Shown: one piece after another, positions 26,423-33,608 of the stretch
Layout of the letters: each line of letters begins with the position of its first letter
Position numbering within the stretch: position 1 is the stretch's first letter
From: Stieleria varia
GTDB taxonomy: Bacteria; Planctomycetota; Planctomycetia; Pirellulales; Pirellulaceae
Direction of reading: 5' to 3'
Assembly (NCBI RefSeq): GCF_038443385.1
Contig: NZ_CP151726.1
Coordinates: forward strand, 5,022,001 to 5,086,000
DNA: 64,000 nucleotides
Translations under genes and position numbers: made by a program
The notes under the pieces: generated by a model
What the model saw: only the letters and a program-made list of their open reading frames with translations
Told to the model about the DNA's origin: nothing
The model's database searches: none

Positions 26423-26450
26423 GTATGTCAGCCTAGAAAGGCTGACGTAC
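26423..26450. repeat. Palindromic repeat giving the 3' end of the GT4 gene
   Basis: GTCAGCCT-agaa-AGGCTGAC with flanking GTAT/GTAC forms an 8-12 bp stem. On the minus strand it encodes the terminal Val-Arg-Gln-Pro-Phe and the stop codon of the gene at 26433-27749. The same element type occurs at 32341-32399. Confidence 0.8.
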
Positions 26451-27749
26451 TTGGGCTGATGTACTTGGGGTGGGTAGGGGGGAGAGTGTTTGAGGTGTTG
26501 ATTTGGGATGGTTGGTTAGCTCCCCTAGCAACACTCGGAACTTGTGGACGATGACGTCCCGGTCGAACTGCGAGATTGCGATTTCTCTCGCGCGGTCGTT
26601 TCGCTCGGCACATTGCTCGTTGATCGCACGATTGACTTGGGCGGCAATTTCAGCCGGGTTGCCAGGGGTGCAACACCATCCAAGGTCGTGTTGCTCCACG
26701 GTGCGGCACAGATCTGTTTGCTCGTTTGCAATCGCCAGCACAGGACGACCGGCGGCAAGGATGCCGTATAGTTTGCTCGGGCACAGACACCCGCCGATGT
26801 TTTCGTGCATCGATACGACGTGCAAGTCTGCTGCAGAAAGGCTCTCCGCCAACTCGGATCTTTTGCGGTAGGGTAGAAACGCGATGCGATCATTGAGCTG
26901 CTCGGGGGAAAGCAGCGTGGGTGCCAGTTCGCGAAGTGATTGCTCGGACGCACCGCCGCCGACGAGCAGCAACTTTGCTTCGGCCGGCCAGCACTCATGT
27001 GCGGCTGCTCGCAGCAACACATCCAGGCGTTGCGTCAAACCCATGTTGCCGCTGTGCATCACGACGAAACGACCGTCAAGATTCTGATTTTGTCGAAACG
27101 AGTTTCTGTGATGTGGAATCGGTTCTATCGCATCGCAGTCCGCCCAATTCGGAATGACATCGATCTTGTCACCTGACAATCCCCAAGGTTGCCGTATCAA
27201 TCGATCACGCATGCATTCCCCGAGTACGATTACGCGGTCGGCTCGACGGTAGGCGTTGCGAAGCAAGCGGCGTAAAGTCGATGCGACTCCAGGGATCTTG
27301 GATTTGCCGACCGCTTCGGCGACATCCGGGTAGATATCTTGGAGGTAGCAGACATGTTTTGCGGTTGATTTTGACGTCGCAGCATCCCCAGCCAGGGGCA
27401 GCAAAAAGGGATCGGTTTCCGTGACGATCACATCGGCCGTCAGTTGGCTTTGTTTTAAGTATCGTTTGGCCGCGCGGTAAAACGAAACGAGATTGATGAT
27501 GCGAGCTGCGGAGAACCGTTTTGGGAACTGATAGTGTTGCAGCCGATGGATGGTGACACCGGCGCGGCAGGTTCGTTCTTGTTTCTCAAAATCGGTACCT
27601 TGTGTGGGCGTGTTCGGCTGTCCACAGATGACATGAACGTCGAACGACAGCGCCAACTGCTCGCACAGATCGGTCAGCAACTGCCCTGTCGCTTCGACAT
27701 CGGGCCAGTAGCTCCGATTGAGAAAGACGATGCGAGGAAGAGTGTTCAA
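26433..27749 (-). CDS. GT4 family glycosyltransferase (WbuB-like)
   Basis: About 438 residues from the TTG at 27749, which overlaps the stop of the epimerase gene in a TTGA tetranucleotide; a TTG at 27773 is also possible. IVFLNRSYWPDVEATGQLLT is the typical start of WbuB-like GT4 enzymes. VVMHSGNMGLTQRLDVLLRA opens the second domain, and CPSKLYGILAAGRPVLAIAN is the donor-binding block. The C-terminus after GELTNHPK is low complexity (Ser/Thr/Pro) and ends in a palindromic repeat, suggesting the original stop was displaced. Confidence 0.85.
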   Translation of the reverse strand: MNTLPRIVFLNRSYWPDVEATGQLLTDLCEQLALSFDVHVICGQPNTPTQGTDFEKQERTCRAGVTIHRLQHYQFPKRFSAARIINLVSFYRAAKRYLKQSQLTADVIVTETDPFLLPLAGDAATSKSTAKHVCYLQDIYPDVAEAVGKSKIPGVASTLRRLLRNAYRRADRVIVLGECMRDRLIRQPWGLSGDKIDVIPNWADCDAIEPIPHHRNSFRQNQNLDGRFVVMHSGNMGLTQRLDVLLRAAAHECWPAEAKLLLVGGGASEQSLRELAPTLLSPEQLNDRIAFLPYRKRSELAESLSAADLHVVSMHENIGGCLCPSKLYGILAAGRPVLAIANEQTDLCRTVEQHDLGWCCTPGNPAEIAAQVNRAINEQCAERNDRAREIAISQFDRDVIVHKFRVLLGELTNHPKSTPQTLSPLPTPSTSAQVRQPF

Positions 27750-28726
27750 GGCAGGATGATGTTTTGTGACCAAGGCTTATTGTCTTGATGCCATTGCACG
27801 CAGGCTTTCAGACCCTCGGGCAATTCCGTTTGGGGAGACCACCCCAATTGTTCACGGGCTTTGGAAATGTCGGCTGCTGTGATCTTAATATCGGCTTTGT
27901 GAAACGGCTTGGTCTCGTACTGCGCCTTTTTGCCCAGCAACGATTCCAACATCGCGATCATCTCGTTGAGCGAGACGGGCGTGCCGCCTCCGCCGAGGTT
28001 GAATATTTCGTAGCCGACGGGTTGTATCGCTGCGATGGTGCCGGAGGCGATATCATCGACGAAGGTAAAATCGCGGGCTTGGTTGCCGTCCCCGAACAAT
28101 TCGATCGGGGACCCTTCGTCGATCCAACGGATGAACCGAAAGACGCACATGTCGGGTCTGCCGGCGGGTCCGTAGACGGTGAAGTAGCGGCAGATGGAAA
28201 TGTCGATGTCGTACAAGTGGTGATAAGCGTACGCCATCGCTTCGGCCGATTTCTTGCTCGCCGCGTAGGGTGAAATTGGAGTGTTGACAGCCAAGGTTTC
28301 GCGGAACGGCATCTCTTGACCGGCGTATAGCGACGAGGTCGATGCCAAAACGTATTTGGAGACACCCGTTCGCCGAATCTGCTCCAGCAGATTGAGGCTG
28401 CCCATGGCGTTGGTCGTCATGTAGATATGTGGGTTCTCCATGCTGTAGCGGACGCCTGCGCGGGCGGCCAAATTGAGTACGGCGTCGAACCGGTTTTCAT
28501 CAAACAGTCGAGTCAACGCGGACTGGTCTTCGATGTCGATCTCTTGAAACCCAAATCGATCACCATGGAGCTGGTCCAATCGGTGATTCTTGAGCGAGAC
28601 GTCGTAGTAGTCATTGAGGTTATCAATGCCGACGACCCGGTGTCCTTGATCGATCAAGGCTGCGGCGACACGAGAGGCGATGAAGCCTGCGACGCCGGTA
28701 ACGAGGTATGTTTTTTGAGTGGTCAC
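27746..28726 (-). CDS. NAD-dependent epimerase, UDP-glucuronate 4-epimerase-like
   Basis: A 326-residue extended SDR, GTG start. YLVTGVAGFIASRVAAALID is the NAD-binding motif. GIDNLNDYYDVSLKNHRLDQ and ARAGVRYSMENPHIYMTTN are hallmarks of the UDP-glucuronate 4-epimerase branch. TSSLYAG and SPYAASKKSAE carry the Ser-Tyr-Lys catalytic set, and RYFTVYGPAGRPDM is also conserved. It likely makes UDP-galacturonate, an acidic building block for the polysaccharide. It heads the visible polysaccharide transcription unit. Confidence 0.87.
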   Translation of the reverse strand: MTTQKTYLVTGVAGFIASRVAAALIDQGHRVVGIDNLNDYYDVSLKNHRLDQLHGDRFGFQEIDIEDQSALTRLFDENRFDAVLNLAARAGVRYSMENPHIYMTTNAMGSLNLLEQIRRTGVSKYVLASTSSLYAGQEMPFRETLAVNTPISPYAASKKSAEAMAYAYHHLYDIDISICRYFTVYGPAGRPDMCVFRFIRWIDEGSPIELFGDGNQARDFTFVDDIASGTIAAIQPVGYEIFNLGGGGTPVSLNEMIAMLESLLGKKAQYETKPFHKADIKITAADISKAREQLGWSPQTELPEGLKACVQWHQDNKPWSQNIILP

Positions 28727-29236
28727 GGTTGAAATGGCTCAGTCTGCGCGGACTTCGTCCACGTGGGTGGCAGCCCATGGTCGATTGATGGAAATGGTCG
28801 CGTTTGAGTCAACGCCATCTGGCTGGGGCTCGGTAACGGCTAGCAATACAGGGTGCTGAGTGTGCCCACAAGTTCAAAGACATGTGGGCGGCTTGATCGT
28901 CCTGGAACCAGATTGGAAATCAGGCTGTTTTTGGAGCCATCAAGAGCCGCTGTGAGTTACTTCGGACCAGAATGCCCGAACAGATTACTTGACCCGATTT
29001 AGCCTCGTTAGTCGATAGTAGTCGCCCAAGCCGAACAAGGTGTTTAACCGTTCCGGTCGTGCCAATCAGCACGCAGTCGGCTGGTTCCCGGTGAATCGAC
29101 CTTGAGGGTGACTGCGGATTCGATCCACGACCGAGTCGCACACGATCAGAACGAGCACACTTGGCCGTCAAAATGATGAGTGTTGGCGAAGAGACGGCCA
29201 ATTCACGGCCTGTTCAACAAGCACACATCGGGTGGT
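28727..29236. other. 510-base spacer upstream of the epimerase gene
   Basis: No convincing gene. A 93-codon minus-strand frame at 28920-29201 lacks family resemblance and a ribosome-binding site. The region presumably carries the promoter of the minus-strand polysaccharide genes, but no box was clear enough to name. Confidence 0.4.
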
Positions 29237-30019
29237 TCAGGCACAACCCGCAGCGAGCGTATTGCGTGAACGGCGTCGACGCAGGAGGCAGCCGGTGCCC
29301 AGAAGACCCAGCAGAGCAAATGATGTGGGTTCCGGGACGGCGGTGACTGAGTTGATGCTCAGTCGTAACAAACGAGGAGCCGCCAAGGTTCCGAAAATCA
29401 CTTGATCGACGCTCGGAAGGTTGGACTCACCGGTCGCGAAACCAAACCCAACGTTGTCTACTTCGCCCGCTGATCCAGGAAAAATCGCCGGATTGTTCTC
29501 TTCGAACAAATCACGGTCGATCAAATCGAAGTTGGTGATGCCTTGCCCTTTGACGTTGAATTCAAGCGTCGCAACCTGGATCGTGCTCTGTCCTCGACCG
29601 CGTCCCTGAGTAAAGATAACGTTTCCTCCGCCGTCAAATACCTGTTGACCTTCCGTGCCGAAGAGGTCAGTCCAATTGCCCGATGCAACCAATTTTCCAG
29701 CAGGGGCAATGACCGCTCCGTTGATATTGAAGAGCGGATTGACGGTCGCCGAGGTGACTTCGGCAAACGTGTCGTCGTAGTCGGCTGCGATGTCAAACCC
29801 GATCAGGCCTCGATCATTCAAAAACGTATCAGCACCGGTCTCAACGTAAAAAACATCCACGCTGACGTTGTCTCCAACGTTTGCGTTGACGACTAAAGGT
29901 GTTGTGTCCGTTGGCGCGACGCCGGTCACACTGAAGCCGAAGAAGACGTCAGCAGAAACGCGATGACAAGCAAAGAAGCTCAATAGCGTCACTACGATGA
30001 TGGCGAAAAATGCTTTCAT
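29237..30019 (-). CDS. PEP-CTERM sorting domain protein
   Basis: A 260-residue secreted protein. Residues 1-23 are a signal peptide (AFFAIIVVTLLSFFACHRVSA). The C-terminus has the full PEP-CTERM tripartite signal: VPEPTSFALLGLLGTGCLL, then RRRRSR, a Pro-Glu-Pro motif, a hydrophobic stretch and an Arg cluster. Between lies a beta-rich region (VNANVGDNVSVDVFYVETGA, GLIGFDIAADYDDTF) similar in style to cohesin-like domains of such proteins. PEP-CTERM proteins are processed by exosortase and often linked to exopolysaccharide; no exosortase is in the window. Confidence 0.88.
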   Translation of the reverse strand: MKAFFAIIVVTLLSFFACHRVSADVFFGFSVTGVAPTDTTPLVVNANVGDNVSVDVFYVETGADTFLNDRGLIGFDIAADYDDTFAEVTSATVNPLFNINGAVIAPAGKLVASGNWTDLFGTEGQQVFDGGGNVIFTQGRGRGQSTIQVATLEFNVKGQGITNFDLIDRDLFEENNPAIFPGSAGEVDNVGFGFATGESNLPSVDQVIFGTLAAPRLLRLSINSVTAVPEPTSFALLGLLGTGCLLRRRRSRNTLAAGCA

Positions 30020-30179
30020 CTGCCGGTCGGGGAACCTGGGGAATAAAGATGAGAAGCTTTGAATCTAGGCAAACTGCGGTGCGAGTCTAGCGTCGCGATT
30101 AGATTTTTGCGGATTTCTTTGAAAATCTCATTCGCGGCAATCGTAGCACCCGAGGACAGCCACCCCCCGATTGGCGGTT

Positions 30180-30515
30180 TCACAAGTCGCCGTCCATGAT
30201 CGCATCACGAATGGACTGCACGGTACCGCGCCGCCCAAGCCGATTGACTTCGCGGTGGTCGATATTCATTCCCATCGATTGGGCAATTCGAATGGCGAGC
30301 GCCAAGTCGTGGACACCGTGATACTGATTGGTCACTCCGTCATCGAGATAAATGGTCTCGCTGTCGGACCGAAATCCGGATTCGAATGCGGTGGCAAGTT
30401 CCGAGACCCATTGCTCGGGAACTCCACGATCGCGACAGTGTTGCACGTTCCAAATGTCGTCACCGGTGCACTCGCTCAGCAACGCCAACGCACGGTGTCG
30501 TGGCAAGCGAATCAC
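30180..30515 (-). CDS. Conserved-looking hypothetical protein
   Basis: A 111-residue protein starting with a GTG that overlaps the preceding stop as GTGA, so it is likely translated with the pterin dehydratase gene. No known domain is recognised. The sequence is soluble and helical with an acidic middle (SDSETIYLDDGVTNQYHGVH) and a C-terminal REVNRLGRRGTVQSIRDAI. The coupling argues for a real gene; its function is unknown. Confidence 0.65.
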   Translation of the reverse strand: MIRLPRHRALALLSECTGDDIWNVQHCRDRGVPEQWVSELATAFESGFRSDSETIYLDDGVTNQYHGVHDLALAIRIAQSMGMNIDHREVNRLGRRGTVQSIRDAIMDGDL

Positions 30516-30889
30516 GGCGCTTCCTCATCGATCAAACGGTCGATCTTGGCCGCCAGGATGAAATCGTTTTCGCTCAATCCGCTGATCGCGTGTGTGGTCA
30601 GATCGATCGCCAGATTTCGATATCCCGTGACGTGCAGGTCTGGGTGATGCTGTTCCTGTTCCGCCAAGTCCGCGATCCGGTTCACTAATTCGATGACCTG
30701 GACAAAGTTCTTGCGATTGATCGCGCGAGAGATTCGCTGCGTGTCCTCAGAAAGGCACCAATGTGGAGTAGCCTGCAAATAGGCCTGCGCGGAATCGCGG
30801 TCCAATTTGGGCACGCCACCTTCGCAGGGCACGCACTGCTTTGAGCAAAGCCGATCGGCGGTAGTGGATGAATTTGCGGGTTCAGGCAT
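30512..30889 (-). CDS. phhB: Pterin-4a-carbinolamine dehydratase
   Basis: A 125-residue protein with an AGGA 6-7 bases before the ATG. The C-terminal 80 residues match the family: ISRAINRKNFVQVIELVNRI, the catalytic-histidine segment EQEQHHPDLHVTGYRNLAID, then LTTHAISGLSENDFILAAKI. It dehydrates 4a-hydroxytetrahydrobiopterin in the recycling of tetrahydropterin cofactor. The first ~25 residues, with CSKQCVPC, are a cysteine-rich extension often seen in bacterial members. It is divergent from the TlpA-like gene. Confidence 0.92.
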   Translation of the reverse strand: MPEPANSSTTADRLCSKQCVPCEGGVPKLDRDSAQAYLQATPHWCLSEDTQRISRAINRKNFVQVIELVNRIADLAEQEQHHPDLHVTGYRNLAIDLTTHAISGLSENDFILAAKIDRLIDEEAP

Positions 30890-31070
30890 TCCGGTGTCCT
30901 ATCGAGTGCGAGCACGTCCAGCGGACGGCCGAACGCTTTGTTTGGAAGAAATCAGAGTAAGACTGTTGCAACCACGGTAGCATAACGACACGGGAATCGC
31001 AGATAATCCCCTGCGGACGAAGCGTGCGGTTGCGGTTTGTTCCCTTCCATCTGACGAGCGAGAACTCATC

Positions 31071-32333
31071 ATGCGAATGCCCTTGAGCACTTATCTCCGT
31101 TTCACACTGGGTTTGACCCTGCTGAGTTTTGCCATTACCTCCGCAGATGGGCAAGATGCTCCTGGCCCTGCGGAGAAGGAAGCGGGAACGGTGCCGGCTG
31201 ATGCGTTGGACATCAAAGTCGTTGGGGCGGCGGAAGAGAAAGCCGAACCAGTCGAGCCCGAGGCCTTGACGATCGGCTCCAAAGCACCCGCTTTGAACAT
31301 TGAGCATTGGGTTCAGGACGGCAATGGCAAGTATCCTTGGGTGAAAGAGTTCGAATCGGGCAAGGTCTACGTCGTGGAGTTTTGGGCGACATGGTGCCCA
31401 CCATGCATTGCCGCGATGCCACACATCGCTGAGCTTCAGACCAAACACAGCGAAACGGTACAAGTGGTCAGCATCACGCGTGAAGACCTGGAAACGGTTG
31501 AGAAGTTTTTAGATCGTAAGCTGGGAAAGTCGCGAACCTCAAAAGACGCGGAAGAGGAACCGAGCGACGAGTCCGAGGACGAGCCGATGACGTATCGCGA
31601 TTTGACGAGCGTCTATTGCTTGACCGCCGATCCGGATGAAAGCAGTACCAACGATTACATGTTGGCGGCCGGGCAGAATGGCATCCCCTGCGCCTTCTTG
31701 GTAGGCAAGACAGGCTTGATCGAATGGATCGGCCATCCACTGTCGATCGATGAGCCACTGGAAGCTGTGCTGGGCGACAGGTGGGATCGCGAAGCCTTCA
31801 AGTCGGTTTTTGAAGCGGAACAGAAGGCTGTCTTGCTGCAGGCAAAGATTGTTCGGCTGATGCGTTCGGGCGAAACGGATGCCGCGTTGAAAGTATTGGA
31901 CGGGGCGATTGCGGACAAGAGTTTTTCTGCCGTCAACGCAGACTTGAAACAGATGAAACTGCAAATATTGGTCTCCAGTGAAGACCATGAGGAACAAGCT
32001 GTCGCGTACATGCTGCAGCGGCTGGACGATCCCAATCACGATGCGACTTCCGCAAACGATTTGGCATGGCTGATCTTTCGGCTTGCCGACGTCGGACGAT
32101 TCGAGGACGACGCGGTAACAGCGCGTGCGGTGGAGCTAGCTCAATCAAAGATTGAAACGGCCGGCGCGACCAAGCCGTACATCATGGACACCGTCGCGCG
32201 ACTTCTTTCGCTTCAAGGTAAGACTGACGAAGCGATTGAGTTGCAAACGAAAGCCGTCGAGCTGGCAGACGAGAAAAACCGCCCGGACATGGAAGCATTC
32301 CTCAAGCAATTGCAGTCCGGCAAAGACGAATGA
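31071..32333 (+). CDS. TlpA-family thioredoxin-like exported protein
   Basis: A 420-residue protein. Residues 1-27 are a signal peptide (FTLGLTLLSFAITSADGQ). After an acidic low-complexity stretch comes a thioredoxin fold: VYVVEFWATWCPPCIAAMPH with the CPPC redox motif near residue 110, then IPCAFLVGKTGLIEWIGHPL with the cis-proline region. An acidic loop (EEEPSDESEDEP) interrupts the fold. Residues ~265-415 are helical and TPR-like (GKTDEAIELQTKAVELADEK). Likely periplasmic thiol-disulfide exchange. It is convergent with the lactonase gene; a palindrome lies between. Confidence 0.85.
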   Translation: MRMPLSTYLRFTLGLTLLSFAITSADGQDAPGPAEKEAGTVPADALDIKVVGAAEEKAEPVEPEALTIGSKAPALNIEHWVQDGNGKYPWVKEFESGKVYVVEFWATWCPPCIAAMPHIAELQTKHSETVQVVSITREDLETVEKFLDRKLGKSRTSKDAEEEPSDESEDEPMTYRDLTSVYCLTADPDESSTNDYMLAAGQNGIPCAFLVGKTGLIEWIGHPLSIDEPLEAVLGDRWDREAFKSVFEAEQKAVLLQAKIVRLMRSGETDAALKVLDGAIADKSFSAVNADLKQMKLQILVSSEDHEEQAVAYMLQRLDDPNHDATSANDLAWLIFRLADVGRFEDDAVTARAVELAQSKIETAGATKPYIMDTVARLLSLQGKTDEAIELQTKAVELADEKNRPDMEAFLKQLQSGKDE

Positions 32334-32340
32334 ACCAACG

Positions 32341-32399
32341 TACGTCAGGCTTTCCAGCCTGACATGCTGCATCAATGTCAGGCTAGAAAGCCTGACGTA
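32341..32399. repeat. Double palindrome between convergent genes
   Basis: Arm 32341-32365 (TACGTCAGGCTTTCC and on) and arm 32375-32399 are inverted copies with one mismatch. Each arm also folds alone (GTCAGGCT / AGCCTGAC). The right arm encodes the last five residues (Val-Arg-Gln-Ala-Phe) and the stop of the lactonase gene. It may act as a bidirectional terminator. Same family as 26423-26450. Confidence 0.85.
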
Positions 32400-33555
32400 C
32401 CATGAATCGGATGCAAACTGGGGAACCGACGGTGGCTTGGTGCTCCGTCTTGGTCAATTTTCCGGATTCGGCGTCGATCTTATAGACGACGATGGAGTTC
32501 GACTTCTGGTGTTCAACCAACAAAAACTTGCCCGACGGATCGATGACGATGTTGCGAGGAGTCTTGCCGTCGAGCTGCAGGTTCTGCTGGACCGACAGTT
32601 TGCCCGTCGAGTCGTCTACGGCACAGACCGTGATGCTGTCGTGACCACGGTTGGAACCGTACAGGAATCTGCCCGAAGGATGCACAACAACTTCTGCGGT
32701 GGACATACCGGAGAAGTCTTCGACGGACTCGGGCAGCGTTGAAACCGTTTGCACGGGATCGAGTGTTCCCGAGTTGGCATCGTATTGGAATGAGGAGATT
32801 GTCAGTTTCAGCTCGTTGATCACAAACACGAATTTGCCATTGGGGTGAAAGCACAAGTGGCGTGGCCCAGAACCCGGCGTCAAATCCGCCGAGCCGCGTT
32901 CCTCGAGCGTCCCGGCGGCTGCGTCAAACCGGTACACCATGACTTTGTCGATCCCCAAATCGGCGACGAGCGCGAAGCGGTTGGCGGGGTCGAGATTGAT
33001 CGAGTGCGCGTGCGGCTCCTTTTGTCGTCGGGGATTGATGCTGGCGCCACGATGTTGCACCAGCGCTGTGCGCTCCCCTAGCTTTCCATCGGAATCAATC
33101 CGGAACACTGACGCATTGCCGCCAGAGTAGTTGGCGACCAAAGCAAAGTTGCCTGCGGCGTCGACATTGATGTGGCAAGGGGCTCCGCCACCCGAAACGA
33201 CTTCATTGAGCGCGGTCAGATCGCCGGTGGCCTCGTCGATGGCAAATGCATGGATGCTGCCGGAATCCTTGTCGCCGTCCCGCTGGTCTGCCGTTTCGCC
33301 AACCGCGTAAAGAAATTGCCCGGTCGGATGAATCGCCAGGAACGACGGGTTCTTCATTTCGGCGACCAAACGAGGTTCAGATAGCGAGCCCGTCTCGGTG
33401 TCCAGTGTGAAGTGATGGATTCCTTTGCTGACTCCGTCGGTGTAGGTGCCCACGTATGCGCTGAGTGTTTCGGCTGCGGCGTTCGGGGAGACCGTCGCAG
33501 CAGTCATTGCGAGGCAAGTCAGAGTCAGGCAGATGGGAAAAAAACGACGAAACAT
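32383..33555 (-). CDS. 6-phosphogluconolactonase-type seven-bladed beta-propeller, exported
   Basis: About 390 residues from the ATG at 33555; an ATG at 33585 and a TTG at 33612 are alternatives. A signal peptide follows (ICLTLTCLAMTAATVSPNAAA). The mature protein begins SAYVGTYTDGVSKGIHHFTL and keeps repeated blade motifs: PSFLAIHPTGQFLYAVGE, HSINLDPANRFALVADLGID, GPRHLCFHPNGKFVFVINEL, RNIVIDPSGKFLLVEHQ. It belongs to the YbhE/Pgl lactonase fold. Export makes a role in cytosolic pentose-phosphate metabolism unlikely; the substrate may be an extracellular sugar lactone (inference). Confidence 0.85.
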   Translation of the reverse strand: MFRRFFPICLTLTCLAMTAATVSPNAAAETLSAYVGTYTDGVSKGIHHFTLDTETGSLSEPRLVAEMKNPSFLAIHPTGQFLYAVGETADQRDGDKDSGSIHAFAIDEATGDLTALNEVVSGGGAPCHINVDAAGNFALVANYSGGNASVFRIDSDGKLGERTALVQHRGASINPRRQKEPHAHSINLDPANRFALVADLGIDKVMVYRFDAAAGTLEERGSADLTPGSGPRHLCFHPNGKFVFVINELKLTISSFQYDANSGTLDPVQTVSTLPESVEDFSGMSTAEVVVHPSGRFLYGSNRGHDSITVCAVDDSTGKLSVQQNLQLDGKTPRNIVIDPSGKFLLVEHQKSNSIVVYKIDAESGKLTKTEHQATVGSPVCIRFMVRQAF

Positions 33556-33608
33556 GCTGGGAACCGGTTGAATGGGGAAACTCATAATCAACGCAAATGA
33601 TAATTGAC

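Larger units (their letters stand above)
26090..26432. other. 343-base repeat-rich spacer upstream of gmd
   Basis: No gene is seen. It holds a 27-bp perfect inverted repeat, three 40-bp tandem copies and, at its edge, a palindrome that gives the end of the GT4 gene at 26433. All three are listed separately. Confidence 0.7.

Noticed and set aside
28920-29201. 93-codon minus-strand frame in the spacer before the epimerase gene
   Set aside because: No ribosome-binding site, no recognisable fold and no coupling to neighbours.
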